This document shows positions 23,676-31,121 of a DNA stretch of 38,285 nucleotides, piece after piece. Position numbers and translations under genes: made by a program. How positions within the stretch are numbered: position 1 is the first letter of the stretch; each line of letters starts with the position of its first letter. Location: positions 1-38,285 of the IMG/VR virus record IMGVR_UViG_3300010399_000058, one strand, 5' to 3'. The notes beneath the pieces are model-generated. The model was not told the DNA's origin. It made no database searches and saw only the letters and a list, made by a program, of their open reading frames with translations. Origin of the DNA: a virus.

Positions 23676-24730
23676 CAGGCGGTCACCACCGGCCCGATGT
23701 TTACGTTGCTGACTGCAACCGGCACCCATGCGCTACCGGTCGCGGGGTCCGTCGCGTCAGTGCGCCACAGCCACTGCCATGATGTGCTCAGTGCGATGCT
23801 GGTGCTCTGCACTGTCGTGCTACCTGATTTCATCTGCACCGCACCGTTGCGTGTGCCTGCGTCCGATTTCTGCACGAAGCCGCGCGTGGTCACCGCCACG
23901 ACGGATGCGGGCGTCGCAGCAAGTGCGGCGATGCCATAGAGGTCGCTCTGCCCTGCGGTAGCGGAGAACACATAGTCCGTCGCGCCGTTCTGCTGCGGCT
24001 CGTCCACGGCTGAGAAGTTTGTGGCACCGGTGTTGCGGCTGAACTGCGCCTGCACATCGCTCGCGGGCATGCGTGTATACGCGCGGATGTCGCCCACGAA
24101 CGGCACGCTGGCGGCGTCGCTGCGCCAGAGCAGGTCGTCTATAACCTGCTGGTTGGCACCGATACTGATTTGGGTCGGACCAGAGCTAAACTGAAGCTTG
24201 TTGGCGTAGGTATTGGCACCGGGGCGCGTGTTCAACGTCGCGCCGCTGTCGTAATCGTCGGACGCGTTGCCGTTCTTCCGCGCACGGAACCGACCCACAG
24301 TGTTTGAGATGATCACCTCGAACTCAAATGCCGCCCATGTGTTCTGCGCTGTCACCGCGCCGGTATAGGTGGCCAGAACTGCCCCAGCAGGAGTGCCAGA
24401 GGTCAATAAGACAGCGCCATCACTACGGAACACGATGCTGCACTGCGCCGTTGTGCCGTCGAGCAGTTGCAGGTTGCATCCCAGATTTGTGCCGGTGAGT
24501 GCGACATTCTGACGGAACGCCATCACGAGATGATGCACAGCGTCGTTTGCCCCGCTCGATTTTGTAAGGGCAATGATGCTGTTGTTGGCGCCTGTGCTCC
24601 ACGCCTGACCACCGGCAAACCGCCCAGCAACAAGGGTGGAGTTCGTCGTTGTGCCACTGTCCCAGTAGCCCACCACCGCGTCGGCGATTGCGGCGTAGAG
24701 ATCGAACCCGTCACCAAACGTGTATGCCAT
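23675..24730 (-). CDS. Lectin-like (concanavalin/LamG-type) tail protein (351 aa)
   Basis: I start at the ATG at 24730, 5 bases after the previous stop, though no good ribosome site is seen, so translation is probably coupled. The protein has a LamG/concanavalin-like beta sandwich. Residues about 5-75 include Tyr-Trp-Asp-Ser and Ala-Trp-Ser-Thr-Gly, and later there is Trp-Ala-Ala-Phe-Glu-Phe-Glu-Val-Ile and Gly-Arg-Phe-Arg-Ala-Arg-Lys-Asn-Gly, typical of glycan-binding folds. A second beta-rich portion follows. With the adjoining SPRY-like gene it differs in codon choice from the rest of the operon. It is likely a receptor-binding accessory. Confidence 0.65.
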   Translation of the reverse strand: MAYTFGDGFDLYAAIADAVVGYWDSGTTTNSTLVAGRFAGGQAWSTGANNSIIALTKSSGANDAVHHLVMAFRQNVALTGTNLGCNLQLLDGTTAQCSIVFRSDGAVLLTSGTPAGAVLATYTGAVTAQNTWAAFEFEVIISNTVGRFRARKNGNASDDYDSGATLNTRPGANTYANKLQFSSGPTQISIGANQQVIDDLLWRSDAASVPFVGDIRAYTRMPASDVQAQFSRNTGATNFSAVDEPQQNGATDYVFSATAGQSDLYGIAALAATPASVVAVTTRGFVQKSDAGTRNGAVQMKSGSTTVQSTSIALSTSWQWLWRTDATDPATGSAWVPVAVSNVNIGPVVTA

Positions 24731-24735
24731 CGTGT

Positions 24736-25197
24736 CTACACTCGCGTGGTGAGGATGGTGATGCCACAATCACTCAGCGTCGCATCCTGACTGCTCGGTG
24801 CAACCAACTGCAACACGTCGCCAACACTCAGTGTACCACCTGCACCAGCCAACGTGACCGACGTGTTACTGACGTTCGTGATGGTGACTGTCCCCAACGC
24901 AGTCGTAACGCCTGCACTGATCTTGTTCACTGCAAACACAGCATCAGCAGTCGTCTTCGTTGCGTCGTACACCACGCTACCAGCCAAGCTAGCAGGCACA
25001 GTCACACCCTGTGGCAGTGGCACGTTGACTTGCATGGCAGCAGTTGGCTTACCAACGAACGGGAACGCAATCGGCACCTGTCGTGTCTCACTACCAGAAC
25101 TCGCTACCCACTTGTCACCATCCCACGTATACCGTGCACCGTTCGGTCCATTGACGACCTGACCGATGGTTGGTGTGTTGGGGAAGTCGAATGCCAT
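24736..25197 (-). CDS. Tail-fibre accessory protein (153 aa)
   Basis: A 153-residue protein opening with a short phage-fibre signature (Pro-Asn-Thr-Pro-Thr-Ile-Gly-Gln, then Tyr-Thr-Trp-Asp-Gly-Asp-Lys-Trp-Val). I recognise this at the start of many tail-associated proteins. The rest is a beta-rich domain with Val/Thr/Ala strands. It begins 8 bases after the fibre gene, whose stop is at 25206. Probably a fibre-tip or fibre-attachment component. Confidence 0.65.
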   Translation of the reverse strand: MAFDFPNTPTIGQVVNGPNGARYTWDGDKWVASSGSETRQVPIAFPFVGKPTAAMQVNVPLPQGVTVPASLAGSVVYDATKTTADAVFAVNKISAGVTTALGTVTITNVSNTSVTLAGAGGTLSVGDVLQLVAPSSQDATLSDCGITILTTRV

Positions 25198-25205
25198 GGG
25201 TTACC

Positions 25206-26819
25206 TCAGAGGTCCGCCGAGTAGTCGATTGTTGCACCACTTCCGCTTGCCTGCACAGGGACGCAGGTCCACGGAGCGTTAGTGCTTCCGCTGGGCGCAG
25301 CAACGTGCATCCATGCAGTATCCGCGCTCGATCCTGTCGATATGCCGCTCGCAGCCATCCCAGCCACAAAGAAGCTCCCGACCGCAGACGTTGTGATGGT
25401 TGGCGCGGCACGCTTGGTCACCTTGAATGGCAGCATAACGAAATAAGCGGTCGGTGGATTGAAGTTTGTCTGCGTCGTGCCGACACCAATAGCTTCATTG
25501 GCAGCCAGTGCCCGACGTTCGAAGAACCGCTGGCAGTGTTGCAGATCATCGGCATACTCTATCTTCTCCAACGGCGTGGCAACGCTGCCGATCTCTAGCT
25601 GGACGCCCCAGAGACCAAGTGTGTAGCTCTGCACACCGATACCGCCAGCATCGGCATTGTTCGTTGCACCGGAACTCATCCAAAGTTGGACGGCAGTAAA
25701 ACTGGTGTTCGGTGTCGTGCCAAACGTCTTGCCTGCAATACTCGGTATGTTCCAGGTCGTTGTGTAGCGCACCCATCCGGCTGCGAGCGTGACAGCCTGC
25801 GCAGTCAGCTTAACTATCGCGGACGGTGAACCGCCTGTGCCAAAGTTCTGGTAGAGATCAATGCCAAGCTTTGGTGTGGCGGGGCCGGAAATCACTCGTG
25901 CCCAGAAAGTCAGGGTAACCGTCTTACCAGACAGTCTACGCACATCCTCGATGTGATGCTCGCCAGGGATTACATAGTCACCTGCACCAGACGTTCCTGC
26001 GCCAACGCAGGTGAAGATGTTGCTTACTGCTTCATCACTGATGCTGCTGCGATCATAGTCCCCTGCTGCCGTTTGACTGACCGAAACCGTCCCGCCACCA
26101 ACAGCGCAGGTCCAACGGTCCAGCGTATAACCGCTCGTGGTAAACGGCCCACCACCACGCTGCGCGACGTTGAACAGACCATTGTGGACAAGATTGCGAC
26201 CAACGTTAGCCTGCACCATCGACAACGGTGCATACGTGTCGAACGGCAACGGCGTGTTCGTGGCAGGCACCCACTGTGGACTACCAGTCGGGTCCTGGTA
26301 ATTCACATACAGTTGCAGGTCTGCACTGCTGAACCACATACCACCACTGACAGGCACAGGTGGCGTATCAGACACAACCAGTGATGCACTACCAGTGGTG
26401 ACGCGGTTGTCCACGTACTGCTTGGTCGCAGCCTGCAACGGCAACGCAGGATCGAACGCAAGTGTCAGCACACCTGTCAGCGTGCCACCAGTCAGTGGCA
26501 AGTACGCGCCAACAACGATGTTGTCGTCCACGTACTTCTTCGTCACCGCCATCATGTCGCTGGTCGGTGGCCCATACAGCAACAGGTCACCTTCCATCGT
26601 ACCACCACCGATTGGCAAGTACGTGCCCGGTGAGATACCAGCGATGCTCGTGTCCACATACTGCTTAGTCGCAGCATGGAAGATGTCAATCGGGTCCTGT
26701 GCCAACGTCAGCATGCCAGCCATCGTGTCGCCTTCACGACTGACACGCTCACTGAATGCTTGGTTCAGCTTGTCTGCACGCAGTGGGTCTTCGCCACGAT
26801 AGAACGTCGTCGTCGTCAT
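25206..26819 (-). CDS. Tail fibre with repeats and carbohydrate-binding-like C-terminus (537 aa)
   Basis: The start overlaps the adaptor gene by 4 bases (ATGA). Residues about 25-150 contain three fibre repeats of the form Gly-Gly-Thr-(Met/Leu)-x-Gly ... Ala-Ala-Thr-Lys-Gln-Tyr-Val-Asp, shared with the N-terminal half of the 618-residue fibre. From Asn-Leu-Val-His-Asn-Gly-Leu-Phe (residue about 205) onwards the sequence fits a CBM-like jelly roll. It has Asp-Arg-Trp, Val-Thr-Leu-Thr-Phe-Trp-Ala-Arg and Trp-Gly-Val-Gln-Leu-Glu-Ile-Gly, as in many phage fibre receptor-binding domains. The C-terminal half has different base composition from the repeat part, suggesting exchange of the receptor-binding end. 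Confidence 0.8.
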   Translation of the reverse strand: MTTTTFYRGEDPLRADKLNQAFSERVSREGDTMAGMLTLAQDPIDIFHAATKQYVDTSIAGISPGTYLPIGGGTMEGDLLLYGPPTSDMMAVTKKYVDDNIVVGAYLPLTGGTLTGVLTLAFDPALPLQAATKQYVDNRVTTGSASLVVSDTPPVPVSGGMWFSSADLQLYVNYQDPTGSPQWVPATNTPLPFDTYAPLSMVQANVGRNLVHNGLFNVAQRGGGPFTTSGYTLDRWTCAVGGGTVSVSQTAAGDYDRSSISDEAVSNIFTCVGAGTSGAGDYVIPGEHHIEDVRRLSGKTVTLTFWARVISGPATPKLGIDLYQNFGTGGSPSAIVKLTAQAVTLAAGWVRYTTTWNIPSIAGKTFGTTPNTSFTAVQLWMSSGATNNADAGGIGVQSYTLGLWGVQLEIGSVATPLEKIEYADDLQHCQRFFERRALAANEAIGVGTTQTNFNPPTAYFVMLPFKVTKRAAPTITTSAVGSFFVAGMAASGISTGSSADTAWMHVAAPSGSTNAPWTCVPVQASGSGATIDYSADL

Positions 26820-27529
26820 GCCAGTGGGTCCGAGTCCAGCACGAAGTAAGTGAAGTCGCCCATTGATCCGTCCACGTTTGCACTCGGGAACCGTGGGTCG
26901 AGCAACAACGGCTGTTGTGCCATTGCAGCAGTCAACCGACGCCTACGCGCAGTGGCAAGCATCTGGAACTTGTTCACCTGCGCAGGCACCGTTCCGTCAT
27001 CCACGCAGTACGCCCACGCTGCATCGTACTGAAGCAGCAGGTTGTCCACATACACCGTCGTGTCATCTGACAGTGGCAGTGGCGTGCTCTGCCTCGCATG
27101 CACAGTCACAGACAGCGTGGTGGGCGGTATGACCTTGAATGGCCTGTGGGGCACTGTGTAGTCAGGCGTCACGAACAACCGACTGCTGCTACCAGTGCTG
27201 ACAATCCCATCCGGGTTCATCGACTGTGGGAACTCGACAAGCTGCCGATTGCTACCAGCAGGGAACACCGCACGGATGTCCTCGTACTCGTCGATGTAGC
27301 TGATCGGTCCCTTTAGGTCAGCAGTCAGCAGACCAGTCGCACCATCGACACTAACGGTCTGCCACAGCATATACCGTGGCCACCACAACTCATCGACTTC
27401 TAGCTGGTACGCATCCTGCACGTACTGACGTATGCGCCCCGACGCGTAAATCTGCGTCGCCACACCGGGCACTTGTGATAACTCAGTGATGACTGCGTTT
27501 ACGATGTCCCTGACAAGGGTGCCTGCCAT
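26816..27529 (-). CDS. Putative head-tail adaptor / tail accessory factor (237 aa)
   Basis: A 237-residue protein placed between capsid-region genes and tail-fibre genes. An N-terminal helical part (Ile-Val-Asn-Ala-Val-Ile-Thr-Glu-Leu, then Val-Gln-Asp-Ala-Tyr-Gln-Leu-Glu-Val-Asp-Glu-Leu-Trp-Trp) is followed by beta strands. The C-terminal helical part is basic (Ala-Thr-Ala-Arg-Arg-Arg-Arg-Leu). This plan is like the P22 gp4 type of adaptor that joins portal to tail. The assignment is by layout and position, not by a diagnostic motif. A hairpin lies in the gap before the gene. Confidence 0.55.
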   Translation of the reverse strand: MAGTLVRDIVNAVITELSQVPGVATQIYASGRIRQYVQDAYQLEVDELWWPRYMLWQTVSVDGATGLLTADLKGPISYIDEYEDIRAVFPAGSNRQLVEFPQSMNPDGIVSTGSSSRLFVTPDYTVPHRPFKVIPPTTLSVTVHARQSTPLPLSDDTTVYVDNLLLQYDAAWAYCVDDGTVPAQVNKFQMLATARRRRLTAAMAQQPLLLDPRFPSANVDGSMGDFTYFVLDSDPLA

Positions 27530-27546
27530 ACAGCCCTCCTGCTAGA

Positions 27547-27578
27547 CAGGCGGCGCGCTTGGGACGACGCACCGCCTG
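27547..27578 (-). terminator. GC-rich hairpin between virion genes
   Basis: CAGGCGG at 27547-27553 and CCGCCTG at 27572-27578 form a 7-bp stem, extended by three more pairs after one mismatch. It lies in the 78-base gap between the 226-residue protein and the adaptor gene, one of the few real gaps in the leftward operon. There is no T-run on the minus strand, so it may act as a partial terminator or RNA-stability element that sets gene ratios. Confidence 0.35.
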
Positions 27579-27607
27579 CCAGTTCATCACTACGCACGTT
27601 GTGGGGA

Positions 27608-28288
27608 CTACGCTGCGAAGTGACGAATGCCGTGCAGACCACCGTTGTTGGTCGTGTTCACATCGTTGGCGAAGCTGAACGCAGCACTGAGGATGTTCGT
27701 CCCGTTCATGGCAGTCGTCGGTGCATACGTGCCACGCGGATCACCAGTGCTTGCAGTCTGCGGATCAGTGAGTGCCGGTGCAGTCAGTGTGCCAGCAGCA
27801 ACAGCAGCACCGTTCGCCACTTCCCACTCAACCCTCAGTGCCTTGTATGGCAAACCAAGTCCACCACCAGTGCCAATGTTGATCGTGGTCGCTGCCGTTG
27901 TCGTGTTGATCACCAGTGTCTGGAACGCCTTGAACGCTTTCTTACCAGCCACAGGTGTTGCACCATTCAGTGTGAAGTCCTCATTGATCGGTTGACCGAG
28001 GTAGTCCCACCCCTTCACCGTCAACGTGGATGTCGCTGCACCACTGGCTACAACCGAGATCGTGCGTCCATACGTCTCGACAATCGGTGTGGCACCAGTC
28101 AGGTCCACACTCAGTGCAACTGCAATGCTCTGCGCATTCACAATCGCAGTGGCATTAGCCGCAGCAGGTGCACCGAAGCTCACACGCGTGACACCGTTCC
28201 AGTTCACGTCCGCGCTGTACATCATCGCTGGGACGTAATTGTTGATCCGACGCGGGAAGAACGTCGGGTTGGTCATTACATTGGGCAT
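27608..28288 (-). CDS. Virion protein of unknown function (226 aa)
   Basis: The start overlaps the previous stop by one base (TAATG). The product is rich in Ala, Thr, Asn, Val and Gly with beta-strand character (Thr-Ile-Ser-Val-Val-Ala-Ser-Gly-Ala-Ala-Thr-Ser-Thr-Leu-Thr-Val). It resembles phage decoration, head-fibre or tube-like structural proteins. A bounded gap with a hairpin follows, which may allow it to be made in larger amount. No diagnostic domain is visible. Confidence 0.65.
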   Translation of the reverse strand: MPNVMTNPTFFPRRINNYVPAMMYSADVNWNGVTRVSFGAPAAANATAIVNAQSIAVALSVDLTGATPIVETYGRTISVVASGAATSTLTVKGWDYLGQPINEDFTLNGATPVAGKKAFKAFQTLVINTTTAATTINIGTGGGLGLPYKALRVEWEVANGAAVAAGTLTAPALTDPQTASTGDPRGTYAPTTAMNGTNILSAAFSFANDVNTTNNGGLHGIRHFAA

Positions 28289-28686
28289 TACTCAATGTCT
28301 CCTTCTAGTGTGGCAAGCCCACCTGTGGCCCTCGGTCGGTTGTGTTGCTTACGCTCCACAATCTCCTTCGGTGACAGACTGTACGTCTCAGGCACAATCT
28401 CACCGCTGTTCATGTCCACCATGTGTGGCCTGCTCAACACACCAATCCTCTGCAACTGCTCAGTGTCATCCGCAGCCACAAACATGCTGTGCCCTTGTGG
28501 GAAGTAGATCATGTAGCCGTCAGTGAACTCCTCCTGCTTAGGCACCAACCTGCGTGCAATGATCTGCTTGTTCTTGAGCGGACCAACGTCACGCACTTCC
28601 TCCTCGATGTGCACCACAGTGCGGATGAACCGACCAGTCACCTTCTCGGCTTGGAACGCAGGCTTGAAGTCAATCGTGCCGCTCAC
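28288..28686 (-). CDS. Unknown protein, virion operon (132 aa, GTG start)
   Basis: The start codon is GTG at 28686, overlapping the previous stop (GTGA). The 132-residue product has a beta-rich middle (Gly-Tyr-Met-Ile-Tyr-Phe-Pro-Gln-Gly-His-Ser) and a charged, basic C-terminus. It shares its first residues (Met-Ser-Gly-Thr) with the portal and scaffold genes, perhaps only a translation-start preference. No family is recognised; it lies between capsid and connector genes. Confidence 0.6.
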   Translation of the reverse strand: MSGTIDFKPAFQAEKVTGRFIRTVVHIEEEVRDVGPLKNKQIIARRLVPKQEEFTDGYMIYFPQGHSMFVAADDTEQLQRIGVLSRPHMVDMNSGEIVPETYSLSPKEIVERKQHNRPRATGGLATLEGDIE

Positions 28687-28985
28687 GGTGTGTCACCATC
28701 AGCATCAATGCCATCGTCATGCTCAGACGTGTCAACACGTGTTGACTGGTTTCGCTCCTCATCCGTAGGCTGCACGTCAGTTTCTTCCTCCTCCTGCGTA
28801 CGACCAACATTGGTCACACGCGGCTCAGTCGGTGCAGTCTGTGGATACACCTTCTCATCAGTGAGTGGCTCGGCACCCGGCTCGTTCGTCTTCTCTACTT
28901 GTTGGCGCTCTTCTTCCTCACGTCGGACACGCTCTTCCTCTTCACGACGTTGGCGGTCTTCTTCACTCTCGTTCGAGTAACTCAT
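28683..28985 (-). CDS. Highly charged, disordered protein (100 aa)
   Basis: The first 35 residues are runs of Glu and Arg (Arg-Arg-Glu-Glu-Glu-Glu) likely to form a single charged helix, followed by an acidic, Pro/Thr/Asp-rich tail. It contains a perfect palindrome copy read as Ser-Thr-Arg-Val-Asp. The start is preceded by GAGGG. Such small charged proteins next to capsid genes can be assembly helpers, but that is inference. Confidence 0.6.
   Translation of the reverse strand: MSYSNESEEDRQRREEEERVRREEEERQQVEKTNEPGAEPLTDEKVYPQTAPTEPRVTNVGRTQEEEETDVQPTDEERNQSTRVDTSEHDDGIDADGDTP
28731..28746. promoter_or_regulatory. Recurrent 16-bp palindrome, copy 7 (perfect)
   Basis: A perfect GTCAACACGTGTTGAC inside the charged 100-residue protein gene, read on the minus strand as Ser-Thr-Arg-Val-Asp. 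Confidence 0.6.
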
Positions 28986-28995
28986 GACACCCTCA

Positions 28996-29097
28996 TCAGC
29001 TTGTGCAGCGGGGATCTAAATTCTGTGGACGCCAGTACACCGGTGTGGTGACGGGCGTCGTCTGAATTGGCGGTGGCTTTGCAGGTGCGGCTGGCAT
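28996..29097 (-). CDS. Short proline-rich peptide (33 aa)
   Basis: A 33-codon frame fills the space between the capsid gene and the next gene. Its ATG (29097) overlaps the capsid stop as TGATG, the same coupling used across the operon, and its stop lies 10 bases before the next start. The peptide begins Met-Pro-Ala-Ala-Pro-Ala-Lys-Pro-Pro-Pro and has one Cys near the end. Coupling argues that it is translated; function unknown. Confidence 0.45.
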   Translation of the reverse strand: MPAAPAKPPPIQTTPVTTPVYWRPQNLDPRCTS

Positions 29098-30065
29098 CAG
29101 TTCGTCAACACTGCATGAGTTCTAAACGCACGCCACATGCACCACTGGCCCTGCCACACCACACGACTACCCACCGCATCGACGTTCCACGGGGCCACCA
29201 ACTCCTTGACCTTCATGTTCACGCCACGCAGCATGTGCAGTCGTAGGAACTCATCATTGATGAAGTACGCATACGACACCGGGCAGTCTTCGTCATACAT
29301 CAGTGGGATGTTGTTGTGCAGACAGCCCTCGAACCCCAAATCAAACATGCGCTTACCAGCACGTCCCTCACTCAGCGGCAACGTGAGCTTGTCACGCACA
29401 GCCTGCCGATACATGCGGTAGATGTTGCGTCCAACCAGGATCACTGTGGGCTTGTCACCCTTCAGTGTCAGGTCCATCAGCACATCATCGAACACCTCCT
29501 CGATGTTCGTGCTGTCCATACCACCAGCAAAGATGTATGCACTCGTGCGCCACTGCGGCTGCGTTGCCCGGTTGATGCCACCAAGCGTGCCAGTCGTCGG
29601 GTTGGTCGGTATCACACTACCAAGACCCAGTGGGTCCATACCACCACCAACCGCGTACAAGTACTGACTGAACTTGTCCTTGATGGACTCCTCAAGCACA
29701 TTCATCTTCTCACGCATGAGCTTGAATATCTGCGCTGCGCCCTTGTTCTCATCCTGCTCCTGATCAGAGATGATCACACTGCCTGCCACACGACTGTACC
29801 CATACTCAACCGTGTCGAACTCGTCGGTCTGGTTGACGGGCAGCGGCGTGTAGTAGCTATAACTCGTGACGTTCGGGTTGCGGCCAACCGTCAGTGGATT
29901 GGTGATGTTGTAACCACCATCCTCATACTCAACACGGTCGTTCGCAAACACCCAAGCCATCAGCGCGTTACTCTTGATGCTGGCCATCACCAGCTTGCGC
30001 CTACTTTTGGTCATTGTGCTGTGCAGTACGTCTGCTACAGCGGGGATAATTGTTCCAACAGGCAT
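29097..30065 (-). CDS. Major capsid protein (putative, HK97-fold)
   Basis: A 322-residue protein directly after the scaffold gene, the usual place for the capsid protein. It has an N-terminal helix, a long charged stretch (Asp-Glu-Asn-Lys-Gly-Ala-Ala-Gln-Ile-Phe-Lys-Leu-Met-Arg-Glu-Lys) like the spine helix of the HK97 fold, and beta-rich C-terminal strands. Phrases such as Asp-Lys-Pro-Thr-Val-Ile-Leu-Val-Gly-Arg and Leu-His-Met-Leu-Arg-Gly-Val-Asn-Met are typical of short-tailed phage capsid proteins. The assignment rests on order, length and pattern. Confidence 0.8.
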   Translation of the reverse strand: MPVGTIIPAVADVLHSTMTKSRRKLVMASIKSNALMAWVFANDRVEYEDGGYNITNPLTVGRNPNVTSYSYYTPLPVNQTDEFDTVEYGYSRVAGSVIISDQEQDENKGAAQIFKLMREKMNVLEESIKDKFSQYLYAVGGGMDPLGLGSVIPTNPTTGTLGGINRATQPQWRTSAYIFAGGMDSTNIEEVFDDVLMDLTLKGDKPTVILVGRNIYRMYRQAVRDKLTLPLSEGRAGKRMFDLGFEGCLHNNIPLMYDEDCPVSYAYFINDEFLRLHMLRGVNMKVKELVAPWNVDAVGSRVVWQGQWCMWRAFRTHAVLTN

Positions 30066-30074
30066 TGCCTACTC

Positions 30075-31121
30075 CTAGTTCAACTGGACACCATGATCTT
30101 GCATCGCCTGACGAATGATGTCGCCCCACGATGCGTTTTCACTCATCGGTGCGTTGTTGCCGACTGGTGCGGCACCATTACCCGATGCACTTCTGCGTCC
30201 TGGTATCTGACGCGGCTGTGGTTCCGGCTGCTGGGAGTTAGGCTGCTGTGGCTGACCCAACTGCTGTTTTAGCGGTCGGGACCAGTCAAGTCCGTTAGCA
30301 TGTGCCCAACGTATCATCTTCGTATAGGCTGCATGCAAACTCAAGTCAGGCTGAGCCTGCAACATCTCGGTCAGCACGTCAAGGTTTGCGTTGCCTTCGG
30401 GGTTCTCAGCCAGGAAACCCTGTAACTCCTGTTCGGCCTGTTGACGCAATTGCACCTGCTGCTGATTACGCTGCTGCTCCTGTGTCAGCGGTTGCAGCTT
30501 GTTGTCAATCATGCGGCTGATCGCATTCAGGTCCATCCCCGGATTGACACCCTCTTGCAGGAACGGGATGGGATAGCCTTTGCTCTTCACCTCTTCGACC
30601 AACATACCAAGTGTACGCACGGGATCACGCAGGAAGTCGCTCATCACCCGTATCGCAACCATGTGGTCCTCAGGACTGATGTTCAGCCGTGTGGCTTCCT
30701 GCATCACCTGATTGCCACTCTGCACTTGCCGCTGCACAGCACCTAACTGCTGCTTCAACTGGTTGTTCTCGCGTGCGTGCCGCTGACCTTCCTCAAACAC
30801 ACGCCGCTCGATACCACCCTTGGCAACCGTGCGTCCCGTTACCGGATCAACTAGATCACGGGTACTACCATCACCTGGGACTTCGACCAACCCGTCGTGT
30901 CGTCGCTGCACTTGTTGTGCAGATCGGTCATCTCCGCTGCCTGTGCCACCAGTTTGAGTAGGCGGCGCTGATGATCGTCCATCGCCACCACTTTCACTGC
31001 CCGACGCAGGCGTTGACGACGTGCCTTGTGTATCGCTGCCACCTTCAACTTGGCCATCATCGCCTCCATCCGCGAAGTCAGGGATGTTCTTCAGTATGCT
31101 GTCTTCAGTTGTGCCACTCAT
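30075..31121 (-). CDS. Scaffolding protein (putative)
   Basis: A 348-residue, highly charged and Gln-rich protein between portal and capsid genes. The N-terminal third is disordered (Gly, Ser, Asp, Thr). The middle is helical and coiled-coil-like (Gln-Arg-His-Ala-Arg-Glu-Asn-Asn-Gln-Leu-Lys-Gln-Gln-Leu, then Gln-Glu-Gln-Gln-Arg-Asn-Gln-Gln). The C-terminus is Pro/Gln/Arg-rich and basic, as in scaffolds that dock to the capsid protein. The start overlaps the portal stop (ATGA). No cysteine is present. Confidence 0.75.
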   Translation of the reverse strand: MSGTTEDSILKNIPDFADGGDDGQVEGGSDTQGTSSTPASGSESGGDGRSSAPPTQTGGTGSGDDRSAQQVQRRHDGLVEVPGDGSTRDLVDPVTGRTVAKGGIERRVFEEGQRHARENNQLKQQLGAVQRQVQSGNQVMQEATRLNISPEDHMVAIRVMSDFLRDPVRTLGMLVEEVKSKGYPIPFLQEGVNPGMDLNAISRMIDNKLQPLTQEQQRNQQQVQLRQQAEQELQGFLAENPEGNANLDVLTEMLQAQPDLSLHAAYTKMIRWAHANGLDWSRPLKQQLGQPQQPNSQQPEPQPRQIPGRRSASGNGAAPVGNNAPMSENASWGDIIRQAMQDHGVQLN

